NCBI GenBank assembly: GCA_964413845.1
Contig: CAYPTJ010000009.1
Span: forward strand, 1-20,767
Source of the DNA: CAYPTJ01 sp964413845
GTDB taxonomy: Bacteria; Patescibacteriota; WWE3; 9FT-COMBO-53-11
Length of the DNA: 20,767 nt
Direction of reading: 5' to 3'
Under the pieces are notes generated by a model, which did not search any database, was not told the DNA's origin, and saw only the letters and a list, made by a program, of their open reading frames with translations. Position 1 is the stretch's first letter. Each line of letters opens with the position of its first letter. The translations under genes were made by a program, and so were the position numbers. Shown here piece by piece: positions 1 to 6,235 of the stretch.

Positions 1-1153
1 CGCTTGGGAAAAGTTCATAGTTTTCCGGAACAAGCCCGCCCAAAACTTGGGAGACTAGCCCCTTGAGATCCTCATCTTTATAGACAATCACGGTAAACTT
101 CATCTTCAGCGTTAAGCCAACCTCCTCCGCCTGCTCCCCTACCGCTTGGGCAAATTTCTCCTCAACCACCTCCTGCTTGATTACTTCTTGAATCACCACT
201 TGATCCAAACCTGCCTGATCAGCCAGATCCGTCTTCCCCTTATCTAGCAGTTCCTTCTTTAATTCGTCCAAAACCTTCGCTTGGTCAGCTGAGGCAACAA
301 TCGTTACCTCATGAGACTCACCACCAGATATAGCACCGGTAGCTGACCCCGCATCATAAATGCTGTTTGAGTAGTTGGTTACAAAATCAAAATTAGTCGC
401 ATCTGCTAAGTTGTAGGAAGGTCCAATCTTCTCCGCTGTGACCGTACCATCCTTTGTCCCACAGATTTCTCCTACTCTTTTCGGAACGCCGACAACATTT
501 GAGTCAATGACATAAATCAAATTTTTGCCTACCGGTTTGATCTGCGTCCCTGCAGTAAACGTGACATCGGTTGTGTCATTGCAGTTAATAAAGGTTACCG
601 TTCCTTTCGCTTTCTCCCCAACCGTTGCCGTTCCCGTCGCCGGGGTTGACTTCTGTCCCTCTTCCTCAATAGTTAACTTTGTCCCGGGGATTAGACCTTT
701 TTCGGCATCAATCTCCGTTGCCTGCGTATCCGCAGAAACGGCAATTTCCTTAACCATTGGGATCGGTTTTAAGGTAAGAACCACCTCCGCTCGGGGAAGA
801 TAGTTCAGCCCCCACCAACCTCCCCCGCCCAAAAGAAGGAGAATCCCCAAAAGAAGAAGCGGGATCAAGCCAACCCGCTTGATGAAGGCAAGATCAAGAT
901 GAATTTTGGGGAGCCCAAACCGACCACCGCGGATAATCCGGATCGGTTCCGGCTCCGCTCCCTCCTCTAAAAGGGTAATCAACCGCTTGCTCCTTGGCCC
1001 ACTGGAGCGAAGCTTAAGCGTTTTTCCCCGACGCCCTGCCTCTTTTTTAAGAATTTCAAGAGTAAGAAGGTTGATCCCTTCCTCAGGAAGGGTAAGCTCA
1101 ATCTCCTTCCCCTCAGCCGCTACGATCTGCTCAAAAAGCTCAAACAAACTCAT
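1..1153 (-). CDS. Baseplate-J-like membrane-anchored protein (3' end outside window)
   Basis: Open from an ATG at 1153 to the window edge with no stop (384 full codons). The first ~85 residues are a charged cytoplasmic-looking domain. A strongly hydrophobic Leu/Gly-rich segment follows at about residues 93-117, and the remaining ~265 residues look extracytoplasmic. After the membrane segment there is a GTVTFIN...VTFTAGTQ stretch, the kind of beta-rich sequence seen in CPR proteins annotated as baseplate J/gp47-like. The start overlaps the stop of the PilM-like gene (ATGA at 1150-1153), so the two are translationally coupled. Known: PilM-like ATPases usually partner with single-pass membrane proteins of a pilus or secretion machine. 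Inference: this protein fills that PilN/PilO-like position in an envelope complex. The membrane topology is fairly sure; the family name is less so. It could instead be an unrelated surface protein. Confidence 0.72.
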   Translation of the reverse strand, partial: MSLFELFEQIVAAEGKEIELTLPEEGINLLTLEILKKEAGRRGKTLKLRSSGPRSKRLITLLEEGAEPEPIRIIRGGRFGLPKIHLDLAFIKRVGLIPLLLLGILLLLGGGGWWGLNYLPRAEVVLTLKPIPMVKEIAVSADTQATEIDAEKGLIPGTKLTIEEEGQKSTPATGTATVGEKAKGTVTFINCNDTTDVTFTAGTQIKPVGKNLIYVIDSNVVGVPKRVGEICGTKDGTVTAEKIGPSYNLADATNFDFVTNYSNSIYDAGSATGAISGGESHEVTIVASADQAKVLDELKKELLDKGKTDLADQAGLDQVVIQEVIKQEVVEEKFAQAVGEQAEEVGLTLKMKFTVIVYKDEDLKGLVSQVLGGLVPENYELFPS

Positions 1154-2202
1154 TTTTCTTCTTTACCCTCCGTAGTTTCAGCGGAGGAGGGCTCCTCTCC
1201 CTCTTCCAATCCTTCTCTCACTCTTAGAGCGACTTGTCCTAAAGAAAGCGGCAGAATATCCTCGGGCAGATCCAACCCTGTCCCCTCGGCGTGGATCCCA
1301 CCCAACTGATCTTTGCTGATCACCCCAACCTCAGGGGTGGAATCAAAGGGATGGTCTCGCCCCCACGGAAAGTCTTTGATACGCTCTAAAAGATCAGGGA
1401 AAGAAGCTCCCCCACCAGTTAAAAGAATCTTTGCGGGAAAGGTTTTTACCTCGGCGAATGCTCCAAGAGTATCTGAGACCGCGTTAAGCCAAAGGTCTAA
1501 AAAGAGGGTGGGGTTTGCTTTCGCCTGCGAAAGCCCCCACCAAAAGCTTTTTGTATCCATTAACTCCCCCCCAAAAGCAAGACTCACCTCTGTCTTTTCC
1601 CCACCGATATCAAAGATCAGGGCATTAAGTTCTTCCTCCAAGGAAAGAGCTCCTACAAGGTTAAAAGGAAGGAAGGAGAATCCCCAAAGGGAAAGTTTTG
1701 CCGCGCGTACCAACTCCTCAAGCCTTCGAAGATAGCTCTTTTCTCCAAAAGAGGTAAAAAGATAAAGCTCTAATTTCTCTACCTCTTTAGTCTCCAAAAC
1801 CTCCGCCTCAAGCTCCACCAAAGAAAGTTTGGGATCACCTAACGATAGACGCAACTCCTCCTGTGCTTGCCGCCGTGCGGCTTCTCTTGCCTGGGTGGTA
1901 ATTTCACCTGCATTTTTGGCAAGGCTGCTTCTGACAACTGTTGTGAAGGCCGAGGTGAAGGGACCGGAAACACCAACCACTGCCGTTTTGGGCAGGTCGG
2001 GGAAATCGGACTTTAGGTCTTCAATGATCTCTTTAAGTGCTACCTCCGGATCTTCTCCGCGGGGAGCTTTCCTCGCCCCCAAAAGGCGGACATAATCACC
2101 TTCAGTCTTGAAGAGAAATGCTTTGAGAAGTTTTCCTCCCAGATCAAGGGCGAGAAATTCCTCTGGAAAAACTTCGTGCTTTTTGAACGGTAGTTTAATC
2201 AC
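1150..2202 (-). CDS. PilM/FtsA-superfamily actin-like ATPase
   Basis: 350 aa with the signatures of the actin/Hsp70 ATPase fold. A phosphate-1 loop is near residues 19-30 (LDLGGKLLKAFLF), a phosphate-2 loop is IFDIGGEKTEV, and an adenosine motif is LLTGGGASFP. The C-terminal ~30 residues are acidic and likely disordered. PilM proteins sit under the inner membrane and tie the motor of type IV pilus-like machines to a membrane protein; FtsA is the divisome relative. The start is GTG at 2202, overlapping the alaS stop as GTGA. The downstream gene overlaps as ATGA and encodes a single-pass membrane protein, which favours a pilus/secretion platform role over cell division. No other pilus genes are visible in the window. 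The fold is confident; PilM versus FtsA or another paralogue is inference. Confidence 0.8.
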   Translation of the reverse strand: MIKLPFKKHEVFPEEFLALDLGGKLLKAFLFKTEGDYVRLLGARKAPRGEDPEVALKEIIEDLKSDFPDLPKTAVVGVSGPFTSAFTTVVRSSLAKNAGEITTQAREAARRQAQEELRLSLGDPKLSLVELEAEVLETKEVEKLELYLFTSFGEKSYLRRLEELVRAAKLSLWGFSFLPFNLVGALSLEEELNALIFDIGGEKTEVSLAFGGELMDTKSFWWGLSQAKANPTLFLDLWLNAVSDTLGAFAEVKTFPAKILLTGGGASFPDLLERIKDFPWGRDHPFDSTPEVGVISKDQLGGIHAEGTGLDLPEDILPLSLGQVALRVREGLEEGEEPSSAETTEGKEEK

Positions 2203-4025
2203 GTTATCGCCCGAGCGTATATCCTTCTTATCCCCGCCCCAGCGGCCTCCTCTTTGATTATCTCAAATCTGCCCAACTCACTTGTTTGCGCAACATGCGG
2301 ACCGGCGCACAACTCTTTCGAGAAAACTTGCCCTGAACCTGTCGAAGGGTCTCCCACATGATAAAGCGTCACCTTTTCCAGCCCTTGATACTTTTCGGTA
2401 AAAACCGCTTCCGCTCCTAACTTCTTTGCTTCCTCAAGGCTCACTTCAGCTTTCACTACCGGAAGATCTTCCTTAATCTTTTTGTTAACCAACGCTTCTG
2501 CCCTCTTAAGCTCCTCATCGGTCAATTTCCGCCCGAAGGTAAAGTCGTGACGGAAACGGCCCACTTCTAAGTGTTGCCCTGCTTGATGAACCTGGGGCCC
2601 CAAAACGGTTCTCAAGGCGGCGTTCAAAAGATGGGCGGCGGTGTGCTGAGGAGCAATCTCCTCATCAGACGCGGCTTTCGCCTCTTTTTGGGCGGATCGC
2701 GCTCGTTCCCGCTGCTCCTCCAACTTCCTTTCAAACTCCTTCTCATTCACCGTTAAACCGCGTGCTTGGGCAATCTCTTTGGTTAACTCCAAAGGGAAGC
2801 CGTAGGTGTCGTAAAGGACAAAAGCATCGACTAATTTACCCTGAGGTCCTCGAAGGGTCTTCTCTAACTGTTTCAATCCCTGATTCAAAGTCTTTCCAAA
2901 CTTTTGCTCCTCCTCCTCGACAACCGCCAAAATCTCTTTCTCTTTTTTGTCAAGCTCTGGATAAACTTCGCGATAAAGCGTGATCACCTTTTTTGCGGGT
3001 TCAAGAAGAAAGTAACCGGAAATATCCAAAAGCCTCCCATGAAGAATTGCCCGGCGAAGAATCCGTCGAAGAACATAACCTCGACCAACATTTAAAGGTT
3101 GGACCCCATCAGCGATAAGAAAAACTGCTCCCCGAATGTGGTCGGCAATGATCCGCAGGGACCGCGGATCTCCTCTTCCATCCACCTTGGCAATTTTGTC
3201 GATCTCAGCGATGATCGGGGCGAAGAGGTCTGTTTCGAAAACGGTCTCTTTTTCCTGCAAAATTAAAGCCAATCGCTCCAACCCCATCCCCGTGTCAATG
3301 TTCTTCTGTTTTAGTTTCGTGTACCCGCCCAAAGCTTTCGCATTATGGCGGGCCCGCCTAATTGCTTCGCTTTTGGCGGGCTTCCCTCTCTCACCCTTGT
3401 AATACTCCATAAAAACAAGGTTCCAAAGCTCCGTTTCTAGACCGGAGGGAAGGGTATAGATAATCTCGCTGCAAGGGCCGCAGGGACCCGCCGTGGCGGG
3501 AGGACCCCAAAAGTTATCCTCTTTACCGTACTGTTGGATCTTGATCCCTGGCGCCTCTCTCTCCCAGATCTTCTTCGCTTCCCAATCCTTGGGGATCCCC
3601 TCTCCTCCGGCGAAGATGGAAACATGGATTCGTTTTGGATCAAGCCCTAATTCTCCGGTGAGAAAATTCCAAGCCAGAGGAATCGCCTCCTCTTTAAAGT
3701 AGCCAGCACCGACCCCATCTGAATCTTTGGGATCACCGACGGAGAAGTTCCCCAACATCTCAAAAAAGGTGTGGTGGTGTTCATCACCAACGGCGTCGAT
3801 ATCGGAAGTGCGAAAACATTTTTGGATTGAGGTTAAACGCGTGTTACCAAAGTCCGTCAGGGCATCCGCCTCACCCAACATATAGGGCTTAAACTGCTGC
3901 ATCCCGGCGGTGGTCAAGAGAACCGATTCGTCTCCAGAGGGAACAAGGGATGAGGAAGGAACAACGGTATGCCCATGGGCAACAAAATAATCAAGAAACT
4001 TCTGGCGAATCTCCTGATGAACCAT
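2199..4025 (-). CDS. alaS: Alanine--tRNA ligase, C-Ala domain absent
   Basis: 608 aa. It charges tRNA-Ala with alanine in the cytoplasm and proofreads Ser/Gly mischarging. Class II motif 2 lies around residues 66-95 (CFRTSDIDAVGDEHHHTFFEMLGNF) and motif 3 around 246-253 (GMGLERLA). The editing domain keeps its four metal ligands: H461 and H465 (HTAAH), C573 and H577 (CAGPH). The protein ends soon after editing, so the DHHA1/C-Ala region found in ~875-aa homologues is missing, as in many CPR bacteria. Three palindromic DNA elements appear to add peptides: residues ~215-234, 390-396 and 559-565. The last splits what is normally VGD(F)SKELC. The start has no Shine-Dalgarno site; a TATCAT box 8 bases upstream suggests a nearly leaderless mRNA. 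Confidence 0.96.
   Translation of the reverse strand: MVHQEIRQKFLDYFVAHGHTVVPSSSLVPSGDESVLLTTAGMQQFKPYMLGEADALTDFGNTRLTSIQKCFRTSDIDAVGDEHHHTFFEMLGNFSVGDPKDSDGVGAGYFKEEAIPLAWNFLTGELGLDPKRIHVSIFAGGEGIPKDWEAKKIWEREAPGIKIQQYGKEDNFWGPPATAGPCGPCSEIIYTLPSGLETELWNLVFMEYYKGERGKPAKSEAIRRARHNAKALGGYTKLKQKNIDTGMGLERLALILQEKETVFETDLFAPIIAEIDKIAKVDGRGDPRSLRIIADHIRGAVFLIADGVQPLNVGRGYVLRRILRRAILHGRLLDISGYFLLEPAKKVITLYREVYPELDKKEKEILAVVEEEEQKFGKTLNQGLKQLEKTLRGPQGKLVDAFVLYDTYGFPLELTKEIAQARGLTVNEKEFERKLEEQRERARSAQKEAKAASDEEIAPQHTAAHLLNAALRTVLGPQVHQAGQHLEVGRFRHDFTFGRKLTDEELKRAEALVNKKIKEDLPVVKAEVSLEEAKKLGAEAVFTEKYQGLEKVTLYHVGDPSTGSGQVFSKELCAGPHVAQTSELGRFEIIKEEAAGAGIRRIYARAIT
2331..2349. repeat. GA-core palindromic element, copy 1 (in alaS editing domain)
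   Basis: Arms CCCT/AGGG surround a core with GA on the left and GA on the right when read on the plus strand. It encodes D-P-S-T-G-S-G (residues 559-565) just before the CxxxH editing ligands. Homologous AlaRS proteins, as I know them, run directly from VGD to (F)SKELC, so this is an in-frame insertion. Confidence 0.7.
2838..2858. repeat. GA-core palindromic element, copy 2 (in alaS)
   Basis: Arms ACCCT/AGGGT, with GA...GA flanking a short GG/TC inner pairing (plus-strand reading). It encodes T-L-R-G-P-Q-G (residues 390-396) in the linker before the conserved DAF.LYDTYGFP segment of AlaRS. Confidence 0.65.
3324..3381. repeat. Tandem CCCGCC/GGCGGG palindromes inserted in alaS
   Basis: Two adjacent hairpins: CCCGCC 3324-3329 with GGCGGG 3347-3352, then GCCCGCC 3352-3358 with GGCGGGC 3375-3381. 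The junction itself is a 12-bp palindrome (3347-3358). The loops (about 16-17 nt) both contain an AAGC-like stretch. Together they encode AlaRS residues ~215-234, a basic peptide (KPAKSEA...KALGG) lying between the normal VFMEY and QKN(V/I)DTGMGLERL motifs. Confidence 0.75.
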
Positions 4026-4032
4026 CAGGGTT

Positions 4033-4038
4033 ATGATA
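4033..4038 (-). promoter_or_regulatory. Candidate -10 box of alaS
   Basis: TATCAT on the minus strand, 7 bases before the ATG at 4025. Transcription would start at or next to the start codon, which fits the lack of a Shine-Dalgarno site. No good -35 hexamer is seen 17 bases further upstream, so this is tentative. Confidence 0.35.
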
Positions 4039-4051
4039 ACAAAAAGCTGTA

Positions 4052-4091
4052 GAAAAAACTTAGGGGCAGGCGTCGTATAGACATCTGCCCC
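4052..4091 (-). terminator. Intrinsic terminator after the small-gene cluster
   Basis: On the minus strand GGGGCAG (4091-4085) pairs with CTGCCCC (4069-4063) and is followed by TAAG and six T residues (4058-4053). It lies just after the 102-aa gene and just before alaS, ending the small-gene transcript and separating it from alaS. Confidence 0.78.
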
Positions 4092-4097
4092 ATTGTT

Positions 4098-4406
4098 TTA
4101 GAGCCATCCAGGACGGTTTTGCACTTCCCGCCAGGCTCTTTCGTCCTCCTCCCGGCGACGGCGCTTCTCCTCGGCCCAAGCCGCATCGGTTTCTTCCTGG
4201 ATCCGGCGTTCCTCTTCTTCGAGGTGACGCTTGTGCGCGTACCAAGCATCACAACCCGGACAGAGCCCATCGGTCAGCTCTGACCGGTGGAACGCCCACC
4301 GACACCGACTGCAGAGTGCGTGGCTCGGGAGAATAAGAAGCCTTTGATTCAGGGCCCACTCTAACCGGTAGAGTAGACGCCCAAACCATCCTCCAAATCG
4401 CAACAT
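4098..4406 (-). CDS. Hypothetical zinc-motif protein with charged helix
   Basis: 102 aa, unknown function. A basic/aromatic N-terminus (residues 1-30) is followed by a four-cysteine knuckle, C32SRC35 and C49PGC52, expected to bind zinc. Residues ~56-95 are very rich in Glu, Arg and Lys and should form a long charged helix or coiled coil. The ATG at 4406 has a strong Shine-Dalgarno site (AAAGGAG, 7 bases upstream), which supports it as a real gene. It is last in a run of four small genes and is followed by an intrinsic terminator. A zinc-knuckle nucleic-acid or protein adaptor is possible, but nothing in the sequence fixes a role. Confidence 0.72.
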   Translation of the reverse strand: MLRFGGWFGRLLYRLEWALNQRLLILPSHALCSRCRWAFHRSELTDGLCPGCDAWYAHKRHLEEEERRIQEETDAAWAEEKRRRREEDERAWREVQNRPGWL

Positions 4407-4551
4407 TCCCTTTCTCCTTTCTTAAAGGATTAGTGCTTTTGGCACCGAACTGCTTGCCAGGTATAAATTTCCCTCCTTTAAAGAGAATCCCTACCCCCAA
4501 GCCACCATAGCCTGGGACCTGACAAGCAGATCGCTGCCTCCTCCTAAACCC

Positions 4552-4573
4552 ACCTTTCGGCTCCGCTCAAGGT
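4552..4573. repeat. GA-core palindromic element, copy 3 (intergenic)
   Basis: Arms ACCTT/AAGGT. Read on the minus strand the centre is GA-GC, loop GGA, GC, then CGA before the second arm. It lies downstream of the peptidase gene in untranslated sequence. Confidence 0.65.
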
Positions 4574-4582
4574 AAACCTCAA

Positions 4583-4599
4583 AGATGGGCTTGGGAGAA
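4583..4599. repeat. 17-bp direct repeat, copy 1
   Basis: AGATGGGCTTGGGAGAA on the plus strand, identical to 5313-5329. In transcript orientation (minus) it directly follows a hairpin at the end of the peptidase gene. Confidence 0.8.
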
Positions 4600-4621
4600 T
4601 CTGGCTGCTTGGTAGATCCAC

Positions 4622-5227
4622 TCAGCCAGAGTCTTCTAATAGCTCCTCAAGGAATTCAGGATGCTCCTCCATGTAACGCGCTGCAAATTCACGCGCGGCG
4701 CGTTCACACGGATTGTCAAGGTAGTCCTCAAGGTTCCACTGAGAACTACTAGTACTGGTAAGGTAACAACCTTCTTGACTACCCTGCTCTAAGTACCGGC
4801 GAAGGTGAGCAAGCTCATGGGCAATGGTTTTCACTATTGAAACTTCCTCTAGTGATTCGCCGTTGCTCCATGGCAACGCCACCGAAACCGTTTCCGCCGT
4901 TTCCGATCGCCACCAGAAACGTTTTGTAGTGAAATCCCCATCCACAAAGGGTCCCAGCTCACCGTATTCCACAACGCTGAAGGTGAAACTGTAACCCTCA
5001 AGTGGGGAATTCCCCTTGAGGATGTCCCCCCAGATCCTCTGGGTCACCTTAGCCCAGGTCTCGGCCTCCTCACAGGGGATAGAGCGGCTATGCCTTACCT
5101 CCATCCCCTCCCACCCACCGTGGTAATGATATTTAAGGTGGGCAATGCTGTAGTCTACAGCGGGAGCGAGAACGAACCCAAAGGCAACGCAAAGAACCAA
5201 ATAGAGGACCAACAACAGGCGCCGCAT
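4622..5227 (-). CDS. Exported or membrane-anchored HExxH metallopeptidase
   Basis: 201 aa. Residues 1-22 are a signal peptide or signal anchor (MRR, then a Leu/Val-rich core). The catalytic motif is H137-E-L-A-H141, the zinc-binding and general-base signature of gluzincin/ImmA-like peptidases. A glutamate in NPCERAAREFAARY (about E175) is a candidate third ligand. Cysteines at 52, 154 and 174 could form disulfides outside the cell. The ATG has a strong AAAGGAGG site 7 bases upstream. Its neighbours are a 43-aa membrane peptide and small zinc-motif proteins in the same orientation, and the gene ends in a hairpin followed by a 17-nt repeat. The substrate is unknown. An M78-like peptidase is my best guess; the motif and topology are clear, the family is not. 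Confidence 0.8.
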   Translation of the reverse strand: MRRLLLVLYLVLCVAFGFVLAPAVDYSIAHLKYHYHGGWEGMEVRHSRSIPCEEAETWAKVTQRIWGDILKGNSPLEGYSFTFSVVEYGELGPFVDGDFTTKRFWWRSETAETVSVALPWSNGESLEEVSIVKTIAHELAHLRRYLEQGSQEGCYLTSTSSSQWNLEDYLDNPCERAAREFAARYMEEHPEFLEELLEDSG

Positions 5228-5312
5228 CTTCTTCCCTCCTTTCTTGCCCGTCAGGTTCTAAGACCTTAGTGGGTATGGATGAAGAAGATGTCTCCCAAAA
5301 CCACCTCTTTTG

Positions 5313-5329
5313 AGATGGGCTTGGGAGAA
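5313..5329. repeat. 17-bp direct repeat, copy 2
   Basis: AGATGGGCTTGGGAGAA, identical to 4583-4599. Its TTGGGAGA end is also complementary to TCTCCCAA at 5291-5298. In transcript orientation it directly follows the 5328-5357 hairpin after the 43-aa gene. Confidence 0.8.
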
Positions 5330-5357
5330 GCGCTTTTGGGTAAACCCAGAAGCGCTT
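5328..5357 (-). terminator. Bipartite hairpin after the 43-aa gene
   Basis: AAGCGCTT pairs with AAGCGCTT (self-complementary arms) and TGGGT pairs with ACCCA inside a single mismatch, with a 2-nt loop. It is 13 nt past the stop of the 43-aa gene. There is no U-run, so it could be a processing or stability hairpin rather than an intrinsic terminator. Confidence 0.5.
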
Positions 5358-5370
5358 AACTGCCGAGCCC

Positions 5371-5502
5371 TTAGTGCCTAATACTCAGATAGGCAGGAAG
5401 GGCCACGAGTATCCCTATTAGCACCGGCACCGCGAAGATCGCTGCGATGTTCGCCGGGATGGCTAAAGGGACGATGTTTTGGAGAACTTCTAGGAACCCC
5501 AT
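5371..5502 (-). CDS. 43-aa single-pass membrane peptide
   Basis: A very short gene: ATG at 5502, TAA at 5371-5373. The product begins MGFLEVLQNIVPLAIPANIA and ends LPAYLSIRH. Residues ~10-40 are almost entirely hydrophobic, with one polar Asn near position 18, so one membrane helix with a short basic tail is expected. The Shine-Dalgarno site is excellent (AAGGAGG, 6 bases before ATG), which is the main evidence that it is real. It lies between the 66-aa gene (30 bp away) and the exported peptidase, so it may be a small subunit, a regulator or a toxin-like peptide for that cluster. No homology is recognised and the function is unknown. Confidence 0.7.
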   Translation of the reverse strand: MGFLEVLQNIVPLAIPANIAAIFAVPVLIGILVALPAYLSIRH

Positions 5503-5532
5503 TTCCTTCCTCCTTATCTTTGTTCTGCGGGT

Positions 5533-5733
5533 TCAGAGGCCAAGCTTCTTTGCCTCTTCCAACCGCAAGACTACGGGCTTGCCGCAGCAGGTCAGGACCG
5601 TGACATGATTCTCATCCCGGTCAAGAACCCGCTGTACCTCAGACAGGTCCAAGGGCTCTTGGCGAAGAACTTGCACCTCCGCCGAACCATATCCCCTGAA
5701 CCCCGGATCAACAAAAATCCCCTGAGGAATCAT
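5533..5733 (-). CDS. 66-aa hypothetical protein with CC motif
   Basis: Unknown function. I chose the ATG at 5733 (MIPQGIFVDPGF...) rather than the longer frame to 5895 because AAGGAGG lies 5 bases upstream of it, while the longer version would translate hairpin-forming leader sequence. The product is small and mixed charge, with a vicinal C49-C50 pair in HVTVLTCCGKPVVLRL and an amphipathic C-terminal EEAKKLGL. The alternating hydrophobic pattern suggests a small beta-alpha fold. It is the first gene after a ~530-nt leader carrying several hairpins and two upstream promoters, and the first of four small genes with strong ribosome binding sites. The Cys pair could be redox-active or metal-binding. 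Confidence 0.68.
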   Translation of the reverse strand: MIPQGIFVDPGFRGYGSAEVQVLRQEPLDLSEVQRVLDRDENHVTVLTCCGKPVVLRLEEAKKLGL

Positions 5734-5781
5734 TCCGTCCTCCTTCTCGCTTATTTGACCTAGCCAACAAAGCTGACTAAG

Positions 5782-5821
5782 CCTCCAAAGGCAGTGAGTC
5801 TTTGCTCCCCACCTTTGGAGG
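5782..5821 (-). promoter_or_regulatory. 10-bp inverted repeat upstream of the 66-aa gene
   Basis: CCTCCAAAGG and CCTTTGGAGG are perfectly complementary with a 20-nt spacer, about 50 nt before the start codon. Within it GCCT/AGGC can form an alternative small hairpin. One arm carries CCTCC, complementary to the GGAGG ribosome binding site downstream, so control of translation is possible but unproven. Confidence 0.45.
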
Positions 5822-5852
5822 AAAAATATTCGGTTGTTAAGGTCCTGAGAAC

Positions 5853-5934
5853 CCTGTACCAGAACAAGTTCGGTACAGGACTGAGAGCCGTCCACGAGAT
5901 AGGCCCCAGTACCAGAGCAAAGCTCGGTACGGGG
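5853..5934 (-). ncRNA. Twin GTACC hairpins (paralogous RNA structures)
   Basis: Hairpin 1: CCTGTACC 5853-5860 with GGTACAGG 5872-5879, unpaired A, inner GAAC/GTTC. Hairpin 2: CCCC 5904-5907 and GTACC 5909-5913 with GGTAC 5926-5930 and GGGG 5931-5934, unpaired A, inner GAGC/GCTC. Both share the same order of stem, bulged A, 4-bp inner stem and A-rich loop (plus-strand reading). The inner stems differ by a compensating A-U/G-C change, indicating selection on base pairing. Confidence 0.6.
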
Positions 5935-6054
5935 CGGGGTAGGATTGCAAGCCCTCTCCCTTCTTCCTCTAAAACAAGGTAAAAAGAGCGTGTCGGGGAG
6001 GTCAGGTGTCCCTAGTCCCTCTCGTGAACGAATCTCAAAAAATTTTTAAACAAA

Positions 6055-6177
6055 AACAGCCAGGCCTAAAGAAGATCTACGTAAGAACCTTGCCTTCGGC
6101 AAGAACCTTCTTTCCTCCCTACCCAAAGTAGATCGGAAATAGGGTTAGATTTTCCTCAAACCTGGCTGTTCTTTAGG
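6055..6177 (-). ncRNA. Structured RNA / attenuator candidate with competing stems
   Basis: In transcript (minus) order: CCTAAAGAA (6177-6169), AACAGCCAGG (6170-6161), an arm GATCTAC (6134-6128), a CTTGCC/GGCAAG hairpin (6103-6089), GTAGATC (6080-6074), TTCTTTAGG (6073-6065), CCTGGCTGTT (6064-6055), then further T residues. The first and sixth segments pair (9 bp); the second and seventh pair (10 bp). The two pairings cross with no linker, so they are probably alternative folds. The second ends in a U-run like a terminator. It matches no RNA class I can name. Confidence 0.55.
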
Positions 6178-6189
6178 TAGGGATTAAGG

Positions 6190-6208
6190 CCCTTCGCTCG
6201 CGCTCAGG
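6190..6208. repeat. GA-core palindromic element, copy 4
   Basis: Minus-strand reading: CCT, GA, GC, loop GCGA, GC, GA, AGG. It lies in the leader about 50-70 nt after the predicted P2 transcription start. Confidence 0.6.
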
Positions 6209-6215
6209 AACCTCC

Positions 6216-6235
6216 TTCCTCGCTTTCGCTCGGAA
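6216..6235. repeat. GA-core palindromic element, copy 5
   Basis: Minus-strand reading: TTCC, GA, GC, loop GAAA, GC, GA, GGAA. A GNRA-type tetraloop closes a GC/GC stem under a possible tandem G-A internal loop. It is adjacent to copy 4. Confidence 0.65.

Larger units (their letters stand above)
4407..4621. other. 215-bp spacer with hairpins and two orphan Shine-Dalgarno-like sites
   Basis: Lies between the exported peptidase gene and the zinc-motif gene. It holds a CTGGCTG/CAGCCAG hairpin (4601-4607 with 4623-4629) overlapping the peptidase stop, one copy of a 17-bp repeat, a GA-core palindrome, and two minus-strand AGGAGG-like sites (near 4540 and 4475). Neither site is followed by an ATG/GTG frame longer than a few codons. 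These could be remnants of lost small genes or purine-rich leader sequence. Confidence 0.5.

Noticed and set aside
940..965. GAGCGGAGCCG match to the GA-core family in the first gene
   Set aside because: The core resembles copy 3 but the flanks are not complementary to each other.
1313..1735. Plus-strand frames of 60-150 aa across the window
   Set aside because: They lie antisense to well-supported genes, lack ribosome binding sites and show no family motifs.
2660..2712. GAGCGCGA-like palindrome in alaS (residues ~438-445)
   Set aside because: The loop is absent and the residues fit a native Arg/Glu helix.
4249..4500. 83-aa minus-strand frame starting with TTG
   Set aside because: It overlaps the 102-aa zinc-motif gene in another frame, lacks a good start context and has no recognisable protein features.
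5533..5895. 120-aa version of the CC-motif gene starting at 5895
   Set aside because: The extra N-terminus would translate the GTACC hairpin and the inverted-repeat leader, and a strong Shine-Dalgarno site directly precedes the internal ATG at 5733.
5985..6035. SRP RNA, prompted by GGTCAGGT on the plus strand
   Set aside because: The essential GGAAG...GCAGCC apical loop is missing.
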